NCBI GenBank assembly: GCA_000226015.1
Contig: JH152893.1
Coordinates: forward strand, 1 to 33,988
Source: Mnemiopsis leidyi
Taxonomy: Eukaryota; Ctenophora; Tentaculata; Lobata; Bolinopsidae
DNA: 33,988 bases
Direction of reading: 5' to 3'
The first letter of the stretch is position 1, and each line of letters opens with the position of its first letter. The position numbers and the translations under genes were made by a program. The notes under the pieces are model-generated. The model saw nothing but the letters and a program-made list of their open reading frames with translations, did not search any database and was not told the origin of the DNA. Positions 18,874 through 30,650 of the stretch are shown here, one piece after another.

Positions 18874-19910
18874 CTGAACAAAGAAAATAGGATGATTCAA
18901 GAAATAGGATGATATCATGATATGAAGCTAGAATTGACTATGGAAGCTGATGTTGATTAATAAGGAGGATGTCGGAGCGGTACAAGACCAGAACAGCCCT
19001 GTAATTAACAAATGGTGCAGTAACGGTGGTTGCCAGGAAGCAGCAGGTTAATTTAGTTTCAGTCTCCACACATAGGGTGTGGTCAGTACACACAACACAC
19101 ACAACAGATAAAGGTCCGGGAAGAGCCTCCTCTTGGTGATAATGTGTGCTCTCTGGAGCTTGAAGTTGTTTTGTCTACTGCTTGTAAAGAGGTGTTTCTA
19201 ATACTATACTTCAACACAGATGTTAGATTAACAAACTACAAAGTTTTGTATAGCCGCTTCGGACAGATAAACATCGAAATCATGTAATTCGTTAGAAACG
19301 ATATCATAGCGGGAGATAAGTTAAGTTATGTATTATATGCTTCATCAAGCACAGAGATATGGAACTAAATTTGCATTAAAAAAAAAAACTGGTGCTCAAT
19401 AAGCCAATGATATTGGAGGAAGCGTATAAAAATTCGTTAGTGTTTATACAGGTGGTACACGGAGCAACTGTAGTCATATACTATAGTCGTTATATTATAC
19501 ACGGAGAAATAACAAATCAGCAGATCGCTCAAGACAAATGATAAGAAGGAGAGAGGTATGTTTGTGTGTGTAATCGGTATCAACTAACAGCACTGTTTAC
19601 ACATTCAATCAAGTGATAGTCATTACGGTACTGTCATTCGTTAAATACACATTCAGAACTAGAGCTGTTTGAGGTACACGCAAAATGCAGGTTCAATTAG
19701 GGAGCAAGAATGTAAATACTACAGTGGGGAAGTACAAAATAGTAACTTTAGTACAATCTACAAAGAAGGACAGAGAAAACGTGCGAGGTAGTTCTAGAGC
19801 ACCCCTAGAATAACATCGGAACAACGTCGGAAGTGGGTGTATTGAAAGGGAGGGTATGGTTTCACTGCAGAGCAAGGCAGTTCCCAGTACACAAGGAGGT
19901 GGAGTAACGA

Positions 19911-20064
19911 CCAATCAGAGTCAAGAACAAAAGAACGCGGCCAATCAGGATAGAGGACGAAAAACGTAGACCAATTACAAGCCAGAACAAAGCGACCATC
20001 CAATCATATGACAAGACGAAGTTTAAAGCCAATCAGCAACCCCAATGAGGGTCTAGAGCTAATC
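19911..20064. repeat. CCAATCA motifs at ~30-bp spacing, six units
   Basis: CCAATCA or a close variant begins at 19911, 19941, 19971, 20000, 20029 and (CTAATCA) 20059: intervals 30, 30, 29, 29, 30. Sequence between the motifs is A/G-rich and only loosely similar. The orientation is opposite to the ATTGG array at 17277-17448. Confidence 0.7.
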
Positions 20065-23000
20065 AAAACAGTTTACACGGTTTCACATGGAGAAGAGTGG
20101 GGGAACAATAAGAATGATGTGTATGAGGAGATAGATCTTGGTTTCTTGGAAATAATGAGGTAATGAGAGCAGTTAGAGTAATCAAATAATACTAATTAGA
20201 TTAAGAAAAGTCAATACAGCAGAACTTGCGCATGTGGATATGATTATCATAGTACAAATTTGAGGGGTTGGTGATAACTGATAAGGCATTCAAACTGATA
20301 ATCACTTCTAACAAAATTATATACACGTCATACGGTATTTCGGGGGTCTAAAAAATTTAAGAGCAAGGAGATGTGAGAATAATGCAGTAAACTTAACTGT
20401 GAATAGAGGAAGATGTGAGCGCAGTAAACCGTGAAACACAAACTTAAGCAACAAGACTCCATACTATGAACTTCAAAGCTGCACACAGGTTTCAAACACA
20501 CGGACACACAAACACTTCCACCAAACAAGCAGACCTCCTCAAGGTGCTCGCCCGACCCAGCCGACCTGGCCCCGTGTCTGTATGTGTGCTGGTCTGTATG
20601 TGTGTGTGTGCAGGAAGGCGTGACCGGTAAAATAACGTTAGAACAGAGAGTGAAGTGCCTTGTCCTGAGCTGTATGACAGGTCACATGTTGTCACGTGTT
20701 TTGTCACGTGGTGCTACTAAGAGCCCGTTATTGACACCAGATACGGGGTTGGATACCAACTCCGGATCTGATTCACTTTCATACACACTCAGATCTAATC
20801 AGATGAAAACATTATCATGGCTAGACCCAGGAGTCTAGAGTCAGGGATCTGGAGAGGTTTAGGGATGGTACCTGCAATGATTTCGTATAAAGATTGGAGA
20901 GTTCCAAGGAGTCAGGAGCTGTATTAAATTATAAACGAAACGGCACAACGTCTTTAGATTAAGTTGAGTTTAAGTTAAAGCTAGAGCTCTTATCGTTCCA
21001 CTACCGGATAAACAAGCCCTGTCTAAGAACAAGATTTCCGCAACGCAAGCCGTAATAGAAATCACGAAACTCATTATTAAAGTTAGCTCTATTATTGATT
21101 ACGTTTTATAACTCCCCCACACAACAACATTACATTAAACAACGTTCAACACACACAACGTAGTTAACTAGACTAAGTCGGAGAATTTGTGTAGAGGGCG
21201 TGTGGAGAAGAGCGAGTTTCAGTGAAGTTACAAAACTACAAGAAGGAATCCTCCCACACTTTTAAAATTCAAGAAATTCTCAAGTACCGAACTGTGGATA
21301 TATCCTGTAATTAAGTTATTAACTTATTAACTAATCACGTTTAAGTACTGTCCAGTATCTGGTTACGGCACCTTGATCTGTAGTTCTGTGAAGTCGGGTA
21401 AAATTAGAATATTATGCAATATATGAGGAGTCGCGGCTGTCAGTGCCGGATAATGGAATAATATTATGTTGGCTCTATAATATGTTCATTAACACGTAAG
21501 TCCATCATGATTATGCGTGTGCGCCTTAACATTAAACAGTGAAAGGAAGCTTAGCGGACTGTCCACCCTGGACTACCCTGAACCAGCCTGAACAGATCCC
21601 TGGTATTTCCCTGGTGTTTGTTGAGCGGTTTTACCTGCGTGGGAGGGTATCCTAACATGGTAACGATATCGTTAGGATTGTAGGGATATTTATAGCCTAA
21701 ACAGTGGAGAGACTATATGTCTATATTAGGACGCAGTGAAACATTGATCAGTGTTTTGGAAGGAAACTTATTTACACGTCTTACATGTTTCCTATAAATC
21801 TGTCATAATTATAAAATCCGTCATGATTAGAGAATCCGTCGTAATTAGAATCGTAAACAAACCAGGCGGGAGGCCATTATGTGGTATGTATGTTGAATAG
21901 AACACCACACCAAACATAAATCATTACCAGGAAAACAAACGTTCCCAACAGAGGAACCCGGCAAGCTGAGCAGTATAAACTGAGAGGAAAGGAAGAGCTA
22001 AGAGAGAGAGGAAGAAAGAATCCTGATAAATCTAAGTTACACTGATGACGTAGAACGTTGCTGACCATGTACTTATATCGACTACTAAGCATGTCGACAT
22101 CTCAATGTGCACAGTGCTGGTATAGAACGGATGTCCGTTGTACTGTCTGTGTTGGACTGAAGCAATACTGACACGTTTCCTGTCTACTGAATTTCAGTAA
22201 ATGATAGGAAACCATATCAAGGATTCTGAAGCGATTCAACGAACACAATTTCGTGTTAAATGTGGAAAGAAAGGAGAGCAAGATACGACATCCGGACAAC
22301 AGAGCAATAGTTACTCAGTTAGTGATATGAAAAAGGACAACAAAATTCAATAACGCAGAAAAAACAATCATTTTACTGTCAGGAGCCCTCACATATGTCT
22401 CGCGTTAAGTGGAAAATATCCGATATCTTGATCGATTATCACGGTTAAGATTCAATAACTTGACCGATAATCACTTCTTGTCACTTTCAGTACATGCTCC
22501 GGTTAACACATACCTAATTGGAGGCTGAGTTGACTAAATATCGTGTTCAGTTAACCGCCGAACAGGATGAGGATTCCTGGAGATTTTCGGGGTAAAAATG
22601 GCCATTCAACGTTATGAGGCTTAAAAATAGGATTTTTACAAAATCTTGTTATACTAAATCAAGAAGCACAGAATAATGTATGCGAACAAAATAGTGTTGG
22701 ACAAAAGTGATCGAACATGATTTTGCCACTGAACGTACCATTATGACTTGGCCCTAGAAATTTTAAAGTTGTCAAGGAGCCAAAGCCACAGCTTGTTAAC
22801 AAAGTTAGGGAGAAGATTTATAAATAAAATCAACGCGAATCTTCCTTCATTCTTCAACCACTTATGTTTTTTTAAACATGCTAACACATATTTTCCGTCG
22901 TAGTTTGAAGGAAATTCAAGCAGACCCGGCACCATGTCAAAATGATCTTACTTCTAGTGAAAGCGAAATACGTGGCACAAACACTCGGTGTCACACAAAG

Positions 23001-24988
23001 CTACCATTATACGATCTAGATGATAGAGGACAGTCAATACGAATACAACACGTGTACTTGTAGAAGCCAAACAGCCTGATATACACACCGTGACATAAAC
23101 CAGGAGTAGGAACGAACAGTGAAGCAGAATTACAGAGGTGATCAAATGTAGACAGAGTAGCCGGGTATCAGGTGTCAGAAGTAACACATGCTCGCAGATG
23201 GGATATCACGTGAGGCTGATATCTCTACTGCTCTCATCTGGTCACGTGGTGTTGGGATTTAATGTGGTGCTGGGTTGTACCAGGACCAGGAATAGATTGG
23301 CCGATGAGATTAGGGTCATTGGTTGTGAATTCACCGGTAGTAGAAATGATAAATTTAAACCTTCTGTAGACAGTCCATCATCGTCTTGAAATGATGAAAA
23401 TTTGTGTAAAGCTATTTGATCGTTAACACGCCTTGCTAAGTGATCTATAATATCTTGATTTAGATTCACCGTCAATGAAAATTCACAGTCTGATTTGTAA
23501 CTGATATAATTTCTAAGTAAGTAAAGTACTGACTATTGATACTCCCCAGTCTCACATAATCCGAAGATGTAAAATAATACTGCAACAATCGTGACCCGCA
23601 ACTTAATGCTGGGTTACGTAAATTCTTTGGCTGAGTTCCAGGATGTTCAAAACAAAGACTCGACTGAAATTCTAAGATGGTTCCAACTCACAACGTAACT
23701 AACTCACTGTTCGTCACTCCTTAACGGTTTCACGAGGATAATTTATCAAACACCAACCAGAAACAAGCTGGTAGTGGTCCACCAAAAATATCACAACTGT
23801 AGATATTTCGATCTGTGTAAATTTAATGTTTGGAGAATTCTCCAAGAATTTACGCAGAAATTTACACGAAACTCGGACTTTGATTTGAAATACAACAATT
23901 TTGTTTCGACAGCAGTTTCGCTATCTGTAGATGAAGTTTTAGCTCTTCTAGTAAATTCTTAAATTAGATACGTAAACAGCTCACGGTTCCGGAGTGCACA
24001 TTTTAAGGAAAAATAAAAAGTGATAAAACAAAAAAATCCAAAAAAGCCATCAAGACGTAGCTTAGGTCTTATAGCGAATTTTGACTTTAGAGTTAACAAT
24101 AACGAGCAAAACCTGAATGAAAAGCTGAAAAAGGACAAGTGCAATAAAATTCAGTTGTATGTGCGAAATGCAAAACAATTCTAAAGCAAAGTTCGCTAAC
24201 AGAGCATTCATAAAAGTCACACCACATAAAAGTCACATCATATTGCTATGCACGAATGGTCCCCCTTGCAATAGTAGTCATGTTGTGCATCTTACAACTG
24301 GTGAGTTAATCAAAAGCAATCAAAGCTAATCTATCTCACACAAAAAATTAAAAATCAGATCGTTCTCACGAACCAGTTTTTGCAAGGAGAACTTAGATCT
24401 AACAAGGAGAGAAGAAACCGAGCTAGGTTGATTTGACCGCGAGAAGATCTCCGTACAAACCACAAAACCTTCGTAAACTGTTTCACAGCACGAAGGTGTG
24501 GGGTCGTGGCAAGGGGCTACTGAAGGGAGGACGGGGCTGAAGTTGCTCATTATGTACGACCGTCAGTAGCTACTGGGTAATGGAATGTTCTAGATCGATG
24601 TGGCGTCAGTAGCCACTATCATGCACTGTAGGTAAACAAATAGACGAGTGTTTCGTCACGAGGAGGCTGACTGGTCACTGGTATGATTAGAATGTACTGA
24701 CAGGACAGAACATACAAATATATAGATTACGGACAAACATACAAACAGACGGACCTAAGTACAGAAATGACGCCAAACGAGTATACCGATGGCAAAACAA
24801 GAAAATGGGCATAAGCTGGTGACAGAATTGAGCTGACTAAACGAATGTACTCAACGAACTGTAATAATATCTCATGCTCTACATTATTTTTAAAAAGCAC
24901 TATAAAATATGTATAAAGAAGCGCATCACAATGTACACACAACACTGTACTTTGTGCAGTGTAGATGAAATGCATAAAATGTACTTAC

Positions 24989-25043
24989 TCAATGTAGTAG
25001 ACACCGTTGTCGTTTTGAATTTCCTCCCATCCATACGGCAGCT
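24989..25043 (-). CDS. MAGI: MAGI exon, first half of WW2 (long isoform)
   Basis: Acceptor CTCTTTCTTTTCTAG and donor GTAAGT bracket 55 bases. With the upstream exon's last G this reads ELPYGWEEIQNDNGVYYI plus GA. It is the N-terminal half of a WW domain (LPxGWE...G.YY), matching MAGI WW2 ([20 protein letters not shown]). Phase 1 in, phase 2 out. The out phase matches exon 2 at 14533. Confidence 0.92.
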
Positions 25044-26787
25044 CTAGAAAAGAAAGAGTTATCAGGATTAAAAATTTGCATTGTTGTTAAATACGTCAAA
25101 AAATTGGCTCTCAATAAGGCGTATGCGATACTTTTTGAAATACGTACGAATACGTGAAGTTTCATTTAGAAATTTCGGCGACAAATACGTTTGCGTATGC
25201 ATTCGTTTGCTTGCTACGCTACGTATGTAACAGCATTGCAAATTTGCGAGGGCGGGGAAAAAAGTGATTCCAGCAGAAAAACCTGAGACATGAAATAGGA
25301 CCAAAGCTTAAAAATTGTGCATTCGTAAGCCTTCATGGGAAATGAAAGATGAAAACGGTTTGTAAATATTGGGTAAGATGAGGGATGAGGCATTAATAAG
25401 AATGGAAAATGGCAGATAGCAAAGTCTGCCAAATGACATGAAAAGAAGGATAATAAAAGAACATATAAAACTGAATGGCAATCGGCAATAACGATGTATG
25501 TGAATGTAAATGAATTGAGAAATTACTTTAGCACGTGCAAAAATATTGCAGGCATGCTTTAAAATTTGCGAATAATAGATCAACTTTAACAATTATCGCA
25601 CGAACGCAAGTCAGGGACCAACGAGATCAATAAAGCTGGTGTACAAATTAAGGAAGTGGAGAGAGAGGGTAGAAAGTCTGACAAAGCAAGGAGCGACCTG
25701 CAATATACCATCGTAATAAGCATTGCATACCACACGCAACCTAGACTTGATTATAATATAATATATATGCACTGAATATACATAACGTGCGATATTTTAT
25801 CCTGCCCGTACAACTACACACTGAAGATTGGTGATGTACAAAGGGGGGAGCGTGCGGACCTGTATTGGCAAGCAAACTGCTAATTACAGAGATTTACAGA
25901 TATTATGGCAAATCACAAGCACGTCAATGTAGTTGTGACTGAAGCAGAAATCCTGAGAATAGATCATATGCAGGATCTTATTCTTGGCGAAATGCCCAAC
26001 ACGAACATATGAGATATTTTGAAATATTGGATGAGTAATTAATTCCTGCGCTACTTATTCAAGTGTCAAAAAGAAACAAATTGAAAATTAAAAGATGACT
26101 TAGTTCGGAAAACAAAATCAGAAGTTTTTCCGAACAGATGCGATGTTTAACAGAACAATGGCAGTTACACATGCAAGATTTAACCATTACTTGTTAATTC
26201 AACACAACAGCGTTGCTTCATGAAACATGTTTAATTAGATATTCTGATCTATTGCGTGCCGAATTATTGAAATTTGTTGCCGTTTAACAGTTCAACGAAA
26301 ACAGTTTTGCACGATGTTATCAAGACACGAATGATTTTGAGTTATAATGGTCAGGGGAAAATCTGGCATTAAAAGTAGTTTTAATTTTGATAAAACCACT
26401 GTACATTCACAAAATTAGCAAAAATGGTAATATCAAGAATAAGATTCCGTGACATTAAAATTTGTCAAGACAGCAAGGCCAGGGAAGCTCATCCAGAAAT
26501 AATAGTTGCATCAAAAGTGTTGCAACAATGAACAATCGATCGCAATTTTAATCCCGCTAATAAAAACAAGATGAATTACACGCGTTAAGACAAGACACGT
26601 GATATTAAATCGAAGAGCTCTGACCTGGATCAAATATACGACCAAAACAAAAACCTGGATCAAAGTTAGACGTTTCTGGATTAGACGTTCCTGACATACC
26701 TTCTTAGTAACTCAAGTCGGTACAGACTCCTGTAAAGAGACAGACATATTCCGGCTTGCACTGGCATTAAATGATTTGGGAGAACTT

Positions 26788-26801
26788 GTTGCCATGGCAA
26801 C
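26788..26801. promoter_or_regulatory. Perfect palindromic RFX X-box
   Basis: GTTGCCATGGCAAC is a perfect 14-base palindrome and an exact match to the RFX consensus (GTNRCC..RGYAAC with a two-base spacer). RFX factors control cilium genes in animals. Here it sits in a MAGI intron, so it may act as an enhancer or be coincidental. Confidence 0.45.
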
Positions 26802-27334
26802 GTCACTTCTCCAGGGACTAATATTTCTTAAACGAAAATAAGTACCTATCAGCGATCCAGCAACGAGAGAGAGAGGAACACTGCTGAAATGTGGCTGTAA
26901 GACAGTAGGTTACTTTTCGGAAGAGGGGAAAATGGTATGTTTCTGAGGCTATTAATAGCGGCTTAAGACATTAAGGGGTAGGATACTACTTAAACATTTT
27001 TTACATCTCTGTTAAAAGGTCATGAGTATATTGCTAACAATTTTAATCAAAATCACGGGTTTATTAAATTTTCATGCGAAAACTGCTCAAGATGACGTTG
27101 GAAATTAACATTTTGGAAGGATCAAGTATGGCAAACTGATAACGGACACGGATGTTGGTGAATTTGAAAATGAAATGCGGAAAAATAAAACCTTTTGTAA
27201 CTGATCGCTTAGGAAACAACAACAAGAGTAGGTTAATTCAAAACGCTAAATTTTGGGAAATTATCGCTAAGCGAGAAAGGGAGAGTTGATAAATTGTCGT
27301 TTGGGAATGTTAGCTAAGTTAAACGCATGGAAGT

Positions 27335-27464
27335 TCGACACGCACGGAAGTTCGACAGCCAAAGTTCGAATAACTGTGCTCCAGTCGAACTTCAGTGCGT
27401 GTCGAACTTCTGTGTAGCGCACAGAAGTTCGACATAGTCCCAGTCGAACTTCCGTGCGTGTCGA
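27335..27464. repeat. Nested hairpins of GTTCGAC units
   Basis: Outer arms TCGACACGCACGGAAGTTCGAC (first 20 bases from 27335) and its perfect 22-base inverse (27443-27464) enclose an inner perfect hairpin: stem GTCGAACTTCTGTG (27401-27414), loop TAGCG, stem CACAGAAGTTCGAC (27420-27433). Further GTTCGA/TCGAAC copies lie between. No coding content; may be a small fold-back or MITE-type element. Confidence 0.8.
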
Positions 27465-28068
27465 GGCTAAGTTTCTGAGTAATCGATTTCGAATAAATAA
27501 AAAGTTGGTATATTTAAGTCTAATAAAACTCTAACATTTTGGAGGAAATTACATTATATGGAGCCAAAGAGATCAGAGTTGGTCAATTTATGTCAAGGAA
27601 AACGTTTCAATTTTGGAGGTTATAGCTAATGCTCCACAAGTTGATAGCAAGGCGTTGTCCGGCTTGCTGCAATTTAAAGACGGTCCGCAACTTGAGGTAG
27701 CCAGTAGGAGAAAGAAAACAAAATCAGAAAAAAATGCTTAAAGCCAAAATTGATCATTGGGTAAAGAGATGAATCAGATGCGTGAATAGTCGCTTAAATT
27801 GGAACTTGGAAACTATTCCAAGTTGATCCTACATACAAAGACTAGGTCGTATACGAAGGAAATCCAACAAAATTGGTCACGTGTCACACAAGAGATCATC
27901 TGATTGGTCCACTCTAAGTACCACTAGGGAACACTGCTTAACGTCAAACTTACAAGAACAACATACGTGCGGATATCACACATTGGTGCAATAACAAGTA
28001 TGTGCGTGTGTGAGAATGTGAGTATGTAGTATGCGTGGCCGGTAAAATAGTGAAAGTACTTAATTTTC

Positions 28069-28147
28069 TAGGAGAAGTGTGGTCTAGGAGAAGTGTGGTG
28101 TAGGAGAAGTGTGGTGTAGGAGAAGTGTGGTGTAGGAGAAGTGTGGT
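28069..28147. repeat. 16-bp minisatellite, five copies
   Basis: TAGGAGAAGTGTGGTG repeated at 28069, 28085, 28101, 28117 and 28133 (last one a base short). One C/G difference between copies, so recent. Confidence 0.97.
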
Positions 28148-28183
28148 AAAGTCAAGCTGTACGACGTGGGTACCTCCCTGGGT

Positions 28184-28247
28184 CTCTCTTCCCTGCTCTA
28201 CTAACAGCACTAATGCTCTCTTCCCTGCTCTACTAACAGCACTAATG
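28184..28247. repeat. 32-bp exact tandem duplication
   Basis: Two identical 32-base units starting CTCTCTTCCCTGCTCTACTA at 28184 and 28216, only 36 bases after the 16-bp minisatellite. Confidence 0.95.
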
Positions 28248-30201
28248 CTCTGTACGCGCAATCTTGTGATTTTAACAAATTGCTTGAAGGTACGGAAATA
28301 AGTAATGGTTGACAAATTGATCCGGATTCAGGTATCGACATTTCGCCATAAGCATGAGCCCAAAATGTGTTGTGAAAACAGAAATCGATATCGAAGGAAA
28401 TTCTGTTAAGTACAAAATAGAATGAAATTCGATTTTTTGTAAAACTTAAATCGAATTTTCAGCAACAACAAGGTTATGAATAGTACAACAACTAAAGCAT
28501 CTGAACCCAGCCCGTCGTCCTACAGACAAAGTAAAGTAACGATGAAACAAATGTCACGTGGAGTGTGTAAGAACTAAGTCCTCGCACCCAATCAGGAACA
28601 ATGTAATCATGACGTGATCTCCAACATGCTACACTTCAGAACGGCTGGTCAGTGATCACATCCTTAACTCTGGGTGCAGGTAAGCCGATACGGAATGTAT
28701 TTGGGGGATGTGTAACACGATTATCTGTTGGACTCTGCTACCCGATATAGCTGCAGCTGCACTGTATCTGTCTCAACTGAGAAATACTGAGCCTGGAGTC
28801 TGGACTCAGCTGACACCCAGTGTTGACACCCAGTGTTGGACTCCGATCCCTGTTCGGCGAACTTAGTAGGTCTAATTGACTATTTTCAACTCCTTTTTCA
28901 GTATTACAGTGAATGTATGTAGGGCCCTATATTTACTTCTTATGGAATAGGTACTATAAGTACAGGACATACCCAAGCCCAGAACATTCGGCGAAAAGTT
29001 CGACGTAGAAAAATAGTGAGTGAAGGCAGAAGGAAGTAGATTATATCTTTTTACTTTTTGGCGTCAACAATCGCCGTCCACATAAGGAAAATCGCTATCC
29101 AGATAAGAAATATTCTCGTACTTAAGCATTAAGCAACAATTGCAGCACAAAAGGAATTACAATCCAAATCGCATCAAAGGTCTCGAACCTTGGTAGAAGA
29201 CGAAGGTCGAAAACAAACAGGATCCTAAACAAGCAGGACCCAAAACAAGCAATACCCTGCTTCAAACTAAATAACTTCCTATACATGATGTCTAACTTTA
29301 GGTGGTCTTGAACGTAAAGCGGTAAAATTACAGTCATTTAGCTGAACTGACAACCACTGCGACATTTACCAATTCACGAAAAATGCGAACATCAAATTTC
29401 TGTTCCTAGCGAGACCCCGATAAAGGGCTGAACACAAAACATATCGCAACAAATATAATATGTACGACAAAAATATTCACACTTTTATCCTTTTATCGTG
29501 ACTAACATACCACAAGTAGATTTATAAAGGGTGAAGATGGTCGGAAACTTGGGGAAACAGGAAAGGTTGAATTTCAAATATCGGCATTTAACATAATCAA
29601 GGTTCAACCGAAATATTGAACGGTCTAAGTGATTACTGATGGCCGTCTACAACCTTTTAACATTGGAACAAGAGAACCATGATAATTAGGATGGAAGGAA
29701 AAGGTAAAATCGGTAAAATGAGATTTTGTTAGTGTTAATTTCATTTAAAGATGAATCGGCGGTTTTGATGAAAGAAAAACGATGTGAATCGGCAAGTCGA
29801 TTATGTGTTAGTGCATAGCAATTTCCATGTACCATTGGAGCAGAAGCGCTGTGCTTTTTTGTCAGGTAAGTCAAGGACCAGCGTTAGAATGGGAGGCCGG
29901 GGAAAAATTGTCATCCGAAAAATAAATCTCAATTTTCAAAATCAAATCTGAAATTAGATCACGCCTAATAACAGCTGAGTTTGAGGAAACAAGGACAAAT
30001 TTAACTACATCTCGGCGAGTATACAGCGAACAAAAGTCTTGGTAACTTAACTTTTCAAAACGTGAACTACTACCAGAGAGTCAGAGACAAATACTAATGG
30101 GAGCTGGGGGACCGGGGAATGAATCTTGAAGTAAAGCAACATTAAACCACATAAATATTAAAAATTAAAATCGATGTAACAAAGAATAATTAATTTCTTA
30201 C

Positions 30202-30284
30202 CGCCAAACTTGCTAGTTTTAGCACTGTGATACTGTAGAGCAACCAGTCTGGGGTCGGACCATGTGGTTGTTCCGTCGTTGTGA
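30202..30284 (-). CDS. MAGI: MAGI exon, second half of WW1 (long isoform)
   Basis: Acceptor CCTTAATTTCAG and donor GTAAGA bracket 83 bases. It begins with one base completing a split codon (Asp if the upstream exon ends GA), then HNDGTTTWSDPRLVALQYHS and AKTSKFG. This is the C-terminal half of a canonical WW domain (DHNTKTTSWLDPR in MAGI WW1) with Trp and Pro intact. Phase 1 out matches the WW2a exon. The first WW1 half, guanylate-kinase-like domain and PDZ0 are not found in this window and should lie off the right edge. Confidence 0.92.
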
Positions 30285-30437
30285 CTGAAATTAAGGATAG
30301 TGAAAAAGGAGAGGGACGGTTGGGAGCGAGGAGAAGCCATTAGGGAGTTTAGGGATTTAGCAAGGATTAGGGTTTTGTTTGTGTCAGTTTTTATAACGGA
30401 TTGATATGAGAAAAGTCAAAGGTTGGGTCGTAGTGAC

Positions 30438-30611
30438 ATGGTCTTCCCATCCCCGGAAATTTGCAGAGAACGTGTATTGATTACTGTCCGACTAGCTGTT
30501 CAAACTTACGGTTTAAAAGATATCATGGAAACTCGGCGACGTGACTTTAAGACCTGCATTGAGGCGAACTACAAACTGGCAAGAGAAAGGTTTATTTCAG
30601 GAATTCCATGA
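30438..30611 (+). CDS. Possible small gene, 57 residues
   Basis: ATG at 30438 opens a charged, helical-looking protein: EICRERVLITVRLAVQTYGL, KDIMETRRRDFKTCIEANYK, then LARERFISGIP. Codon usage looks non-random and AATAAA sits 34 bases after the stop (30645-30650), as expected for a short 3' UTR. An in-frame stop at 30402 and an acceptor-like GTTTGTGTCAG near 30387 leave open whether this is a whole gene or a last exon. It lies antisense within the upstream MAGI intron. Family not recognised. Confidence 0.4.
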   Translation: MVFPSPEICRERVLITVRLAVQTYGLKDIMETRRRDFKTCIEANYKLARERFISGIP

Positions 30612-30650
30612 ATAGACATATAATAACTGTCATGTCGTAGGACGAATAAA

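Larger units (their letters stand above)
16361..24988 (-). other. Large MAGI intron (long isoform), mostly non-coding
   Basis: AT-rich sequence between the WW2a exon and the alternative first exon. It contains two periodic CCAAT/ATTGG arrays, several CACGTG motifs (pair at 20693 and 20705; 23207; 23243) and one exon-like block (18754-18873). The many short open frames lack families and splice signals. Nothing else supported. Confidence 0.6.
25044..30201 (-). other. MAGI intron between WW1 and WW2 exons, 5.2 kb
   Basis: AT-rich, no supported coding exon. It holds an RFX-type palindrome, a GTTCGAC inverted-repeat cluster, two adjacent minisatellites and scattered CACGTG sites (25532, 26596, 27878, 28555). 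The 121-residue open frame at 27950-28315 on the - strand is mostly repeat translation. Confidence 0.7.

Noticed and set aside
20584-20838. Possible WW half (MKTLSWLDPG) on the + strand
   Set aside because: Wrong strand for MAGI, no splice sites, stop follows at once; chance resemblance.
23242-23475. 77-residue - strand ORF in the large MAGI intron
   Set aside because: No recognisable domain and no flanking acceptor or donor in a fitting phase.
27950-28315. 121-residue - strand ORF
   Set aside because: Most of it is translation of two tandem repeats; no splice or family support.
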